Shown here piece by piece: positions 1 through 7,040 of a stretch of 64,000 nucleotides of DNA. Positions within the stretch are counted from its first letter, which is position 1. The number at the start of each line of letters is the position of its first letter. The stretch spans positions 1 to 64,000 of the forward strand of contig NZ_QXFM01000073.1 of NCBI RefSeq assembly GCF_003584015.1, given 5' to 3'. This stretch comes from Aurantiacibacter xanthus. Its GTDB lineage: Bacteria; Pseudomonadota; Alphaproteobacteria; Sphingomonadales; Sphingomonadaceae. Under the pieces are notes generated by a model. It was given only the letters and a program-made list of their open reading frames with translations, made no database searches and was not told the DNA's origin. A program made the translations under genes and the position numbers.

Positions 1-2
1 TG

Positions 3-188
3 GCCGCACCGCCGCCCGCTCCAGAGGCGCCTCAGGCAGAGGCATGGCAACCCGATCCATCGGTGAGCGCAGCGATTGCGGCACGCGCGGCAGCGCTCAA
101 CGGATCGCCTGCGCCAGTCGCAGAGCCCGAAGCAGCGCCCGCCAAGCCAGACAGCCGCCTCGGCGCGGACTTTCTGGACGGTATCTAG
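3..188 (+). CDS. C-terminal fragment of an unidentified Ala/Pro-rich protein (5' end outside window)
   Basis: An open frame enters from the left edge and ends at TAG 186-188, giving 61 residues. The fragment is rich in Ala, Pro and Glu (low-complexity linker style) and ends in LGADFLDGI. No domain can be recognised. The reading frame has the strong third-position GC bias of real genes here, and the stop is followed directly by a dispersed repeat, as is common at gene ends in this window. The function cannot be stated without the upstream part. Confidence 0.55.
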   Translation, partial: AAPPPAPEAPQAEAWQPDPSVSAAIAARAAALNGSPAPVAEPEAAPAKPDSRLGADFLDGI

Positions 189-200
189 TGCCCTGAGCCA

Positions 201-321
201 CCTTGCTCCCCTCCCCTTGGGGAGGGGCTGGGGGTGGGGGCTCGACCTTGGCGTGGAACCCCCATCCCAACCCTTCCCCGACGGAAGGGCTTTGCGAGTC
301 GATGCTATGGCATCCCGCTCT
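201..321. repeat. Family A dispersed GC-rich palindromic repeat, copy 1
   Basis: Two hairpins (CCCCTCCCC TT GGGGAGGGG near 209-226 and a CCCTTCC...GGAAGGG pair near 271-289) flank a spacer. The whole stretch is close to the reverse complement of 31424-31544, including the sequence CTAGAGCGGGATG at its outer end, which supplies the TAG stop codon of the IclR gene. Other copies lie near 6340, 17925, 21737, 26813 and 31457. Confidence 0.8.
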
Positions 322-1093
322 AGCTCGCTTCGAGCAGGCTCGCCGTGCGTTCGAGCTGGTCGCATACACGTGCGGCCATGTCCTTGTCGAAGCGCACCTT
401 CGGCACCGCCACCGACAGTGACCCGACCGGCTCGCCGTCGATCGTGATCAGCCGGGCAATGCCCTCGATCCCTTGCGAGTATTCCTGATCGGTGGTGGCA
501 AAGCCGGTCTTGCGCGCCTCTTCCAGTTGCCCGCGCAGTTCGGCCTCGTCGATCACGGTTCTGGGGGTGAACTTCTCGCGCTCGACCTCGGCGAAATAGC
601 GGTCGAGCTCATCGGGCGAGAGCGCCGCCAGCATCACCTTGCCCGCCGCCAGCGCATGCATCGGCAGACGGCGGCCCTGCGGCACCGAATAGCGCAGCGC
701 CTGCTCCGAACTCTCGGTGACGATGGCCTCGATTTCCCAGTCGTAGCGGACGAAGAAGCTGGTGGTCTCGTTCAGCTGCACCCTCAGTGAGCGGACCAGC
801 GGCGCGGCCCGGTCGGCCAGCGAGAACCCGCCGCTCGACGATTGCAGCCGCGCCAGCCCCGGCCCTGCCAGATAGCGCCGCCCCTCACGGATCAGATAGC
901 CGCGCTCGACCAGCGTCGCCAGCAGGTACGACAGGCTCGACACCGGAATGCCGAGCGCCGTCGCGATTTCCTGCGCCACCAGCGGCCGGTTGTGCGCGAC
1001 GACATACTCGATGATGTCGAGCGTGCGCGTGGCCGATTTGACCTGGCTGTTCTGCGCCGGGCCAATCTGAGCTGGGGGCGAGGGTTCGGCCAT
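320..1093 (-). CDS. IclR-family transcriptional regulator
   Basis: The 257-residue protein has the IclR layout: an N-terminal winged helix-turn-helix (about residues 20-80, ATRTLDIIEYVV...PVSSLSYLLATL) and a C-terminal effector-binding domain (LPMHALAAGKVMLAAL, then FATTDQEYSQGIEGIARLI). IclR proteins often control aromatic catabolism by binding pathway intermediates. The ATG at 1091-1093 was chosen because the winged helix begins shortly after it and because it lies only 2 bp after the stop of the MetE-like gene, suggesting translational coupling. A longer reading frame extends upstream but overlaps that gene. The regulator may control its own operon through the inverted repeat at 2234-2266. 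Family assignment is firm; the ligand is unknown. Confidence 0.9.
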   Translation of the reverse strand: MAEPSPPAQIGPAQNSQVKSATRTLDIIEYVVAHNRPLVAQEIATALGIPVSSLSYLLATLVERGYLIREGRRYLAGPGLARLQSSSGGFSLADRAAPLVRSLRVQLNETTSFFVRYDWEIEAIVTESSEQALRYSVPQGRRLPMHALAAGKVMLAALSPDELDRYFAEVEREKFTPRTVIDEAELRGQLEEARKTGFATTDQEYSQGIEGIARLITIDGEPVGSLSVAVPKVRFDKDMAARVCDQLERTASLLEAS

Positions 1094-1095
1094 GG

Positions 1096-2223
1096 TCAGC
1101 CGATCCGCTTCTCGGCGAGGTCGGCCCCGGCGCGCAGCGCGGCGAGCTTGGCCCAGGCCACCTTGGGGTCGATCTTGCCATAGCCGGCGAAGGTGCCGAA
1201 GCCGCAGTCGGTGCTGGCGATCACCCGGTCCTTGCCGACGATATCGGCAAACCGCATGATCCGCTGCGCGATCAGCTCGGGCGTCTCGACATAGTTCGAA
1301 CAGGTGTCGACGAGACCGGGGGCGAGTACCTTCTCCTCCGGCAGGTCGGCCTGGGCCCAGACTTCCCACTCATGCTCGTGGCGCGGGTTGGCGGCCTCGA
1401 ACAGGATCGTGGCGGGGCGCGCCGAGAGCACGATGTCCATGATCTTTTCGAGCGGAATGTCGTGCGTGTGCGGGCCTTCGTAGTTGCCCCAGCACACGTG
1501 CATGCGCATCTTCTCGGGCGCGATGTTGGCGGTCGCGCTGTTGAGCGCTTCCACATTGGCGGTGATCGCCTTGAGGAATTCGGCTTCGCTCATATCCTGA
1601 TAGCCGGTGTGGCGGCTCATCGCGAGGTCGGGGCAGTCGAGCTGAAGCTGGAAGCCCGCATCGACGATCGCCTCGTATTCGGGCTGCATCGCCGTGGCGA
1701 GGTCGGCCAGATAGGCCTCGTGGCTGGGATAGAACTGGTTGGGCTGGAAGGCGGTGATCAGCCCCGGCGAGGCCGAGTTCATGAAGGCCTCCACGCCCTC
1801 TCCCGCCGCATCGAGCGCGGCGCGGAAGCGGCGGATATCGTCGTGCAGCGGCTCAAGGTTGACCAGCTCGACCTTGGCAATGGCGCTGGCGCGGGTGAAC
1901 TCCTGCGCGCCCATGATCGCGCTCAGTTTCTTCGTCAGCTCGGGCACTTCGGCGAGGTCCCGCGCAGGCTTGCGCGGGGTGTGCCCGCCGAAGCCCGAGA
2001 GCCGCTCGATAATGTAGGTCGAGTAGCCGACCTTGCCGATCTCGCCATCGGACACCACCGAGACCCCGGCGGCAACCTGCTGGCGCACGGCCTCGGTCAC
2101 GGCGGCGAGCACCAGCCGGTCGAATTCCTCGGCATCGTAGGGCTCGCCATGGTCGCGGGCGAGCAGCAGCGGGACAAGTTCAGGGCCGCGCGGAAGGCTG
2201 CCGACATGAGAGGTTTTGATCAT
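1096..2223 (-). CDS. Cobalamin-independent methionine synthase C-terminal-like (MetE/UROD superfamily) methyltransferase
   Basis: A 375-residue TIM-barrel protein beginning MIKTSHVGSLPR, the typical opening of stand-alone MetE C-terminal-domain proteins. The zinc ligands of this family are visible: His242 and Cys244 (MHVCWG), Glu276 (ILFEAANP) and Cys340 (STDCGFGTF). The MetE N-terminal half is missing, as in short homologues and in epoxyalkane:coenzyme M transferases, so de novo methionine synthesis is unlikely. It probably moves a methyl or other alkyl group to or from a thiol. Placed with an IclR regulator and phenolic-catabolism genes, methyl-group handling after aryl O-demethylation is an attractive but unproven role. 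It is followed after 2 bp by the IclR gene. Confidence 0.85.
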   Translation of the reverse strand: MIKTSHVGSLPRGPELVPLLLARDHGEPYDAEEFDRLVLAAVTEAVRQQVAAGVSVVSDGEIGKVGYSTYIIERLSGFGGHTPRKPARDLAEVPELTKKLSAIMGAQEFTRASAIAKVELVNLEPLHDDIRRFRAALDAAGEGVEAFMNSASPGLITAFQPNQFYPSHEAYLADLATAMQPEYEAIVDAGFQLQLDCPDLAMSRHTGYQDMSEAEFLKAITANVEALNSATANIAPEKMRMHVCWGNYEGPHTHDIPLEKIMDIVLSARPATILFEAANPRHEHEWEVWAQADLPEEKVLAPGLVDTCSNYVETPELIAQRIMRFADIVGKDRVIASTDCGFGTFAGYGKIDPKVAWAKLAALRAGADLAEKRIG

Positions 2224-2233
2224 GCAAGACGTA

Positions 2234-2266
2234 TTTCATATATGCGAAAAGGTCGCAAGTATGAAA
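2234..2266. promoter_or_regulatory. 14-bp inverted repeat, candidate IclR operator
   Basis: TTTCATATATGCGA at 2234-2247 and TCGCAAGTATGAAA at 2253-2266 are inverted copies matching at 12 of 14 positions, with a 5-bp spacer. It lies 11 bp upstream of the MetE-like start codon and is AT-rich against a very GC-rich background. Position and size fit an operator/promoter overlap; assignment to the IclR protein of the same operon is inference. Confidence 0.6.
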
Positions 2267-2357
2267 GAGCGCCTAGGTCAATAGCTTGGGCAGTTTCTGC
2301 CTCATGGCTCGGGGGCGGCGCGCAGGCAACAGCCAATCCGCCCCCTCAGCCCGAGAA

Positions 2358-2750
2358 TTACACCAGCGCGCAGCCCACGCTGGCGATCTTGCCGTGATCG
2401 AGATGATAGTGGATGTACTGCCGCATCTCCTGCACCTCGCCTGCCTTGATCGGGAAGAACTGCTCCATCCCGTTGGCGTCGAGATCTTCGCGGGTGAGGT
2501 CGCGGAAGCACTCGATGCGGATCAGGCCTTCCACCGCCGCCAGCTCGTCGCTGCTGGCGAACTTCTCGATGGCTATCGTCTCGCGCACGTAGGAGTGCAG
2601 GAAGCTGTAGAATGTGCGCAGCTGCTCGCGGGTGGTGATCGTGATCCCGAAGAAGGCCATCTTCGGGGTGTCGGTGTAGAAATCGAACACCGCATCGTAG
2701 TCGCGCGCGTTGAAGGCCGCGGCATATCTCTCGTAGTCTTCGCGTGTCAT
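2358..2750 (-). CDS. SnoaL-like / NTF2-fold protein
   Basis: A 130-residue protein beginning MTREDYERYAAAFNARDYDAVFDFY, the typical N-terminal helices of SnoaL/NTF2 proteins, ending in a beta-strand region (MRQYIHYHLDHGKIASVG). Such proteins form cone-shaped pockets that bind or isomerise small hydrophobic molecules. The ATG at 2750 follows GGGAGAG at good distance; an upstream in-frame start at 2774 has no such site. It is divergent from the GMC oxidoreductase and shares the TAAC-N4-GTTA palindrome at 2778. The reaction is unknown. It is one of six NTF2-like proteins in the island. Confidence 0.8.
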   Translation of the reverse strand: MTREDYERYAAAFNARDYDAVFDFYTDTPKMAFFGITITTREQLRTFYSFLHSYVRETIAIEKFASSDELAAVEGLIRIECFRDLTREDLDANGMEQFFPIKAGEVQEMRQYIHYHLDHGKIASVGCALV

Positions 2751-2777
2751 TCGCTCTCCCCTTCTTGCGTCCAACCG

Positions 2778-2789
2778 TAACGAACGTTA
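2778..2789. promoter_or_regulatory. Palindrome TAACG-AA-CGTTA, candidate operator (site 1)
   Basis: A perfect 5-bp-arm palindrome in the 63-bp gap between divergent genes, about 30 bp from each start codon. Related palindromes lie at 8571, 11900 and 16953, each also between divergent genes, and the pattern TAAC-N4-GTTA was not seen elsewhere in the window. Likely binding site of a shared repressor. Confidence 0.65.
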
Positions 2790-2813
2790 GCAAGTGAAGG
2801 CAAGGAGAGAGTG

Positions 2814-4463
2814 ATGCACGAAGCGGATACCGACTATATCGTCGTGGGCGGTGGCAGCGCGGGCTGCGTGATTGCCGCGCGGCTGAGCGAAGACCCGAAG
2901 ACCAGCGTCATGCTGCTGGAGGCGGGCGGCGAGGACAGCCATCCGTTCATCCAGATGCCGCTGGGCTTCCTGCGGGCGATGATCATGCCCAGCCTCAACT
3001 GGACTTATATGACCGAGCCCGAGCCGGGCCTCGACGGACGGCAGATGCCGCTGCCGCGCGGCAAGGTGATGGGCGGATCGGGCTCGATCAACGGGATGTT
3101 CGCGATGCGCGGCCACCCGGCGGACTATGACCAGTGGGCGCAGATGGGCGCGCGCGGATGGTCCTATGCCGATTGCCTGCCCTATTTCCGCAAGATGGAG
3201 AACTCGTGGCGCGGTGAGGACGACTATCACGGCGTCGGCGGCCCCGTGACGATCCGCCCGATCGATTCGCCGCACGTGCTGCACGAGGTGATGATGGAGA
3301 CCGCCGAGAACGCGGGCTTCTCCACCACCGAGGATCTCAGCGGGACCAGGCCCGAAGGCTTTGCGCGCGGCGAACAGTCGGTCGATGCGCGCGGGCGGCG
3401 GGTCTCGGGCGCGAGCGCCTATATCAAGCCCGCGCTCGGACGGCAGAACCTCGACGTGCGCACCGGTATGCAGGTGCGCCGCGTGGTGTTCGAGGGCAAG
3501 CGCGCGGTGGGCGTGGAAGTGCAGGCGGGTGAGGGCACCAGGGTGCTGCGCGCGCGGCGCGAGGTGATCCTGAGCGGCGGCACCTACAACTCGCCGCATC
3601 TGTTGATGCTCTCAGGGATCGGCCCCGCCGAGCATCTGCGCGAGCATGGCATCACCGTGCTGCACGACAGCCCCGGCGTGGGCCGCAACCTGCAGGAGCA
3701 CCCGACCACCAGCCTCGAATGGGCGGCCAGGCAGAAGGTCACCTTCCTCAGGCAGCTGCGCTGGGACCGGCTTGCCTTCAACGCGGTGAAATGGGCGCTG
3801 ACGGGCACCGGAACGATGGCCAGCCAGCTCAACAGCTGCAACGTGGTGGTGCGCACCGCCGACCACCTCGAACGGCCCGACATGCAGATCATGGTCAACC
3901 CGATCCGGTTCGATGCGCAGACCTGGTTCCCACTATTGAAGCCCGAGCAGGAGCACGTGTTCTGGGCCGGCGTGGTCCAGCTGCACCCCGAAAGCCGGGG
4001 TTGGGTCGAACTCAAGAGCGCCGACCCGATGGACAGCGCCGCCGTCACCCTCAACATCATGACCGAAGAGGCCGACCTCGCGCAGATGCGCCGCGCGATC
4101 CGCGCCGCGCGCCGGATCTACAATTCGGAGCCGATGGCGCAGCTGGTCGGGGCCGAACGCGCGCCCTCGGCAGGCGCGGAGACCGATGACGAGCTGAACG
4201 CGCTGATCCGCGCCACCTGCTATGTCGCGATGCACCCGACCAGCACCTGCGCGATGGGCATGGGTGAACGCAGCGTGGTAGATGCCGATTGCCGGGTGCT
4301 GGGCGTGGAAGGGCTGCGGGTGGTCGACTGCTCGGTCATGCCGACGGTGCCGGGCGGCAACACCAATATCCCGGTGATGATGCTGGCCGAAAAGGCCGCC
4401 GACCATATCAAGGGCAGCGTGCTGGCTCCGGCTGATCTGCCCAGGCAGGCCGAAGCGGCATGA
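2814..4463 (+). CDS. GMC-family FAD-dependent oxidoreductase (choline dehydrogenase-like)
   Basis: A 549-residue flavoprotein with the ADP-binding motif at residues 10-17 (VVGGGSAG), the first GMC signature (GKVMGGSGSINGM), the second (SGGTYNSPHLLMLSGIGP), and the C-terminal catalytic region with the conserved His (MHPTSTCAMG) and Asn (VPGGNTNIPVMM). GMC enzymes oxidise primary or secondary alcohols to aldehydes or ketones. No signal peptide is seen, so it is probably cytoplasmic or membrane-peripheral. ATG 2814 is preferred over GTG 2811 because AAGGAGA lies 6 bp ahead. It leads an operon with a SnoaL protein (4-bp overlap), an SDR and a DUF3237 protein. In Sphingobium SYK-6 GMC enzymes (PhcC/PhcD) oxidise a lignin-dimer side chain; an analogous role is possible. 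Confidence 0.92.
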   Translation: MHEADTDYIVVGGGSAGCVIAARLSEDPKTSVMLLEAGGEDSHPFIQMPLGFLRAMIMPSLNWTYMTEPEPGLDGRQMPLPRGKVMGGSGSINGMFAMRGHPADYDQWAQMGARGWSYADCLPYFRKMENSWRGEDDYHGVGGPVTIRPIDSPHVLHEVMMETAENAGFSTTEDLSGTRPEGFARGEQSVDARGRRVSGASAYIKPALGRQNLDVRTGMQVRRVVFEGKRAVGVEVQAGEGTRVLRARREVILSGGTYNSPHLLMLSGIGPAEHLREHGITVLHDSPGVGRNLQEHPTTSLEWAARQKVTFLRQLRWDRLAFNAVKWALTGTGTMASQLNSCNVVVRTADHLERPDMQIMVNPIRFDAQTWFPLLKPEQEHVFWAGVVQLHPESRGWVELKSADPMDSAAVTLNIMTEEADLAQMRRAIRAARRIYNSEPMAQLVGAERAPSAGAETDDELNALIRATCYVAMHPTSTCAMGMGERSVVDADCRVLGVEGLRVVDCSVMPTVPGGNTNIPVMMLAEKAADHIKGSVLAPADLPRQAEAA

Positions 4464-4849
4464 GCCGCACCCCGCAGGAGGAGGCCAACCTTGCGCTGGT
4501 GATGGGCCTGTTCGAGCATGTGCTGGGGCCGATGGATTCCGCCCGCGTCGATGAGTTCGTCGCGGCGGACTATATCCAGCACAGCCAGCTCGCCCCGCCG
4601 GGACGCGATGCGCTGAAGGCCTTTCTCGACATGATCCGTGAGCAGACGCCCGAGGCCGTGCACGACGTGAAGCGCGCCTTTGTCGATGGCGACCATGTGA
4701 CCGTGCACTACCACGTGCGGCGTTGGCCGGGTGATCTCGGCTGGGCGGTGATCGACATTTTCCGCGTGGAAGACGGCAAGATCGCCGAGCACTGGGACGT
4801 GTTGCAGGACGTGACCGAAGGCGGCCCCAATCCGAACGGGCCGTTCTAG
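4460..4849 (+). CDS. SnoaL-like polyketide cyclase family protein
   Basis: A 129-residue single-domain protein with the SnoaL pattern: helix EEANLALVMGLFEHVL, DYIQHSQLAPPGRDALKAFL, a beta-sheet with VHYHV, and the ending IFRVEDGKIAEHWDVLQDV, typical of the predicted SnoaL-like aldol condensation-catalysing group. It starts in the ATGA overlapping the GMC stop, so it is translationally coupled. The family contains cyclases, epoxide hydrolases, isomerases and binding proteins; the substrate cannot be read from sequence. The DGKIAEHWD ending is shared with the secreted homologue at 22624-23178. Confidence 0.85.
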   Translation: MSRTPQEEANLALVMGLFEHVLGPMDSARVDEFVAADYIQHSQLAPPGRDALKAFLDMIREQTPEAVHDVKRAFVDGDHVTVHYHVRRWPGDLGWAVIDIFRVEDGKIAEHWDVLQDVTEGGPNPNGPF

Positions 4850-4866
4850 GCCCAAACAACCAACCC

Positions 4867-4955
4867 CCGCTCGTCCTGAGCTTGTCGAAGGACTGCTTTC
4901 CTTAAGCGCGGGGCGGGAAGTAAAAACGATGCTTCGACAAGCTCAGCATGAGCGG
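4867..4955. repeat. Family B palindromic repeat, copy 1
   Basis: Inverted arms of about 24 bp (4867-4890 and 4932-4955) around the core CTGAGCTTGTCGAAG / CTTCGACAAGCTCAG, separated by about 41 bp. It lies between two codirectional genes and could form a large mRNA hairpin within the operon. A close copy is at 10902-10994. Confidence 0.85.
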
Positions 4956-4969
4956 AGGAGAGGTGAGTG

Positions 4970-5719
4970 ATGCGATTTAAGGACAAGGTCGTTCTGGTTC
5001 TCGGTGGCAATTCTGGCATGGGCCTCGCCTCGGCGCAGGCCTTTGCAGCCGAAGGCGCGCGGGTCCACCTCACAGGTCGCAACCAGCAGACCATCGACGC
5101 GGCCGTCGCTGCGATCCCCGGCAGCACGGGCTATGCCGCCGACATCGCCGACCCCGCCGCCACCGAACGCGTGGTACAGCAGGTCGAACAAACAGACGGC
5201 CGCATCGACGTGCTCTATATCAACGCGGGCGTGGGCGGGTTCGCCCCGCTCGAAGCGATCACCGAGCAGGACTGGGACTTCGTCCATGCGATCAACCTGC
5301 GCGGTTGTGTCTTCGCCTTGCAGAAGGCGGTGCGGATCATGGGCGAGGGCGGGGCGGTGGTGGTCACCGGCTCGATCGGCGCGCATGGTCCGCTGGAAGG
5401 CAACGGCACCTATGCCGCGGCCAAGGCGGGGCTTGCGATGGCGATGAAGGTCTTTGCGAAAGAGCTGCTGCCCCGCAAGATCCGCCTGAACATGGTCTCG
5501 CCCGGCCCGATCGACACTCCGCTGCTCCACCGCAACCCCGGCATGGGACCGGAGGATGTGGAGAAGCTCAAGGAGATGATGATCCAGAACATCCCGATGC
5601 ACCGCATGGGCACCAGCGACGAGGTCGCCAAGGCCGTGCTGTTCCTCGCCAGCGACGACGCAAGTTTCATCACCGGCGCCGACCTGCTGGTCGACGGCGG
5701 CCTTATCGAACTGGGGTGA
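4970..5719 (+). CDS. Short-chain dehydrogenase/reductase (classical SDR)
   Basis: A 249-residue Rossmann protein with a slightly altered nucleotide motif (LGGNSGMG in place of TGxxxGxG), NAG (INAGVGG), catalytic Ser in VTGSIGAHG and YAAAK for the Tyr-Lys pair, followed by SPGPIDTP. Asp/Arg context after beta2 (LTGRNQQ) suggests NADP(H), by inference. It probably oxidises a secondary alcohol or reduces a ketone in the pathway begun by the GMC oxidoreductase. ATG 4970 is chosen over GTG 4967 for spacing from GGAGGAGAGG. It follows a family B repeat and precedes a DUF3237 gene. Confidence 0.9.
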   Translation: MRFKDKVVLVLGGNSGMGLASAQAFAAEGARVHLTGRNQQTIDAAVAAIPGSTGYAADIADPAATERVVQQVEQTDGRIDVLYINAGVGGFAPLEAITEQDWDFVHAINLRGCVFALQKAVRIMGEGGAVVVTGSIGAHGPLEGNGTYAAAKAGLAMAMKVFAKELLPRKIRLNMVSPGPIDTPLLHRNPGMGPEDVEKLKEMMIQNIPMHRMGTSDEVAKAVLFLASDDASFITGADLLVDGGLIELG

Positions 5720-5730
5720 TCGCCCCCACC

Positions 5731-5768
5731 TTCCGTTCGTGTCTCGACTTCGCTCGACACGAACGGAA
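5731..5768. repeat. Short palindromic element with 13-bp perfect stem
   Basis: TTCCGTTCGTGTC (5731-5743) pairs with GACACGAACGGAA (5756-5768) around a 12-nt loop. It sits between the SDR stop and the DUF3237 start with no T-run, so it is more likely an intra-operon repeat hairpin than a terminator. The CGTTCGT core also occurs in the element at 15120-15253. Confidence 0.75.
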
Positions 5769-5782
5769 ACCGGAGTTTAACC

Positions 5783-6313
5783 ATGACCACCTTTTCCGAC
5801 ACCACCCCTTTCACCGCCCCCTTCAGCGAGCTGGACAACCCCCGGCTCGAATTCGTGATGGAGGTGCGGCTGACGTTCCCCGAGGTCTACACCATGGCCC
5901 CGCACCCCAACGGCGGGATGCGCAGCGCGGTGCTGGTCAAGGGCGGCACCTTCGAAGGCCCGCAGATCAAGGGCCGCGCCGTGCCCGGATCGGGCGGTGA
6001 CTATGCCTATTTCCGCCCCGACGATGTCGCCGTGTTCGATGCCCGCTATCTGCTGGAGGAGGACGACGGCACGATCATCCTGCTCAACAACAAGGGCTTC
6101 CTGTGGGGCCGCCAGCCCGACACGATGCAGCGCCTGCGCGACTGGGCCTTCAACGACGGCGCGCCGGTGCCACATCCCGAATACTACCTGCGCGGCAACC
6201 CCACGTTCGAATGCCCGGTCGGCAAGCACGACTGGCTGACCAAGCACGTCTTCATCGGCGTGGGCGAGCGCAAGAGCGACGGCAACTGCCTGCGCTACTA
6301 CGCGCTGACCTGA
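5783..6313 (+). CDS. DUF3237 family protein
   Basis: A 176-residue protein with DUF3237 features: LEFVMEVRLTF near the start, RSAVLVKGGTFEGPQIKGRAVPGSGGDY, DARYLLEEDDGTIILLNNKG and a C-terminal LTKHVFIGVGERK. DUF3237 proteins are small beta-barrel proteins of unknown activity, often found in aromatic or steroid catabolic clusters. It closes the GMC-SnoaL-SDR operon. Two further members lie at 61919-62374 and 62387-62821, again beside a GMC oxidoreductase, so a functional link between the two families is likely. Confidence 0.88.
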   Translation: MTTFSDTTPFTAPFSELDNPRLEFVMEVRLTFPEVYTMAPHPNGGMRSAVLVKGGTFEGPQIKGRAVPGSGGDYAYFRPDDVAVFDARYLLEEDDGTIILLNNKGFLWGRQPDTMQRLRDWAFNDGAPVPHPEYYLRGNPTFECPVGKHDWLTKHVFIGVGERKSDGNCLRYYALT

Positions 6314-6320
6314 GGCCGCC

Positions 6321-6440
6321 AGAACAGGATGACATAATGCCCTTCCCCTTGGGGAAGGGTTGGGATGGGGGGGCCACGCTAGCCAACCCCCACCCCCGGC
6401 CCCTCCCCGAGGGGAGGGGAGTATGGTGGATCAGCGTAGC
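6321..6440. repeat. Family A repeat, copy 2
   Basis: CCCTTCCCC TT GGGGAAGGG (about 6340-6359) and CCCCTCCCC GA GGGGAGGGG (about 6401-6420) surround a G-rich/C-rich spacer. Flanks AGGATGACATA and GGTGGATCAG match those of the copy at 31427-31560. It lies between convergent genes. Confidence 0.8.
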
Positions 6441-6470
6441 GTCGTCGAAATCCAGGCTTTCTGGCCCCGA

Positions 6471-6941
6471 TCAGTCCTGAATCCCGGCCCGGCTGGAAAA
6501 GTCGGGCCGCCCGTTCCACACCAGCAGCGGCCAGTAATAACGGCGCCAGGGCCACAGCAGGATCGCGTTGAACAGCAGCGTCAGCGCGCCGAAGGTATAT
6601 TCGACCATCCCCACTTCGAGCACGAAGTTCCAGTAGAGGATCACAAAGTTGATCGGCACGATGGCCGCTGCGGCCAGCGGCATCATCCGGTTGGCCAGGA
6701 TCAGCAGGCCGAACATGATCTCAGCGACCTTGATCCACGCCATCAGCCCTGAAGCGATCAGCGCCAGCGTGAAGTCGATCGCGGCCTGTTCCTGCCCCAG
6801 CGGCTGCCAGCCCGGATCGAGGAAGGGCATCAGGCCCGAATAGACCCACCACCCGCCAAAGATGATGCGGCTGAGGTGGTAGATCCACTTCATCGTCGGC
6901 CCCGGAAGCTCGTCGGGCAGGTCGTCGGGAACAGTCGTCAT
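6471..6941 (-). CDS. Small integral membrane protein, DoxX-like
   Basis: A 156-residue protein with four hydrophobic segments (around FGGWWVYSGLMPF, FTLALIASGLMAWIKVAEIMFGLLI, AAAAIVPINFVILYWNF and FGALTLLFNAILLW), the pattern of DoxX/DoxD-like inner-membrane proteins, including KVAEIMFGLLILANR. Family function is poorly defined (quinone-linked redox or stress roles have been suggested for some DoxX proteins). It lies about 100 bp downstream of the dioxygenase gene on the same strand and may be cotranscribed with it. Family call moderate. Confidence 0.7.
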   Translation of the reverse strand: MTTVPDDLPDELPGPTMKWIYHLSRIIFGGWWVYSGLMPFLDPGWQPLGQEQAAIDFTLALIASGLMAWIKVAEIMFGLLILANRMMPLAAAAIVPINFVILYWNFVLEVGMVEYTFGALTLLFNAILLWPWRRYYWPLLVWNGRPDFSSRAGIQD

Positions 6942-6967
6942 TGTATCGCTTTGTCCGCTTGTAGGGT

Positions 6968-6991
6968 GGGCTCGCAGGCCAGTGCGAGCCC
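6968..6991. other. 9-bp perfect hairpin between dioxygenase and DoxX-like gene
   Basis: GGGCTCGCA and TGCGAGCCC pair around a 6-nt loop. In the minus-strand transcript it lies just after the dioxygenase stop and before the DoxX-like start. There is no following U-run, so it may be a processing or stability element rather than a terminator. Confidence 0.5.
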
Positions 6992-7040
6992 TATGCGCAG
7001 CGGCTTATAGCCCGCATTGCGCCACCACAAAATGCGCGGC

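Noticed and set aside
320-1369. 349-residue form of the IclR regulator
   Set aside because: The first 92 codons overlap the MetE-like gene and do not resemble an IclR N-terminus; the start at 1093 fits the family.
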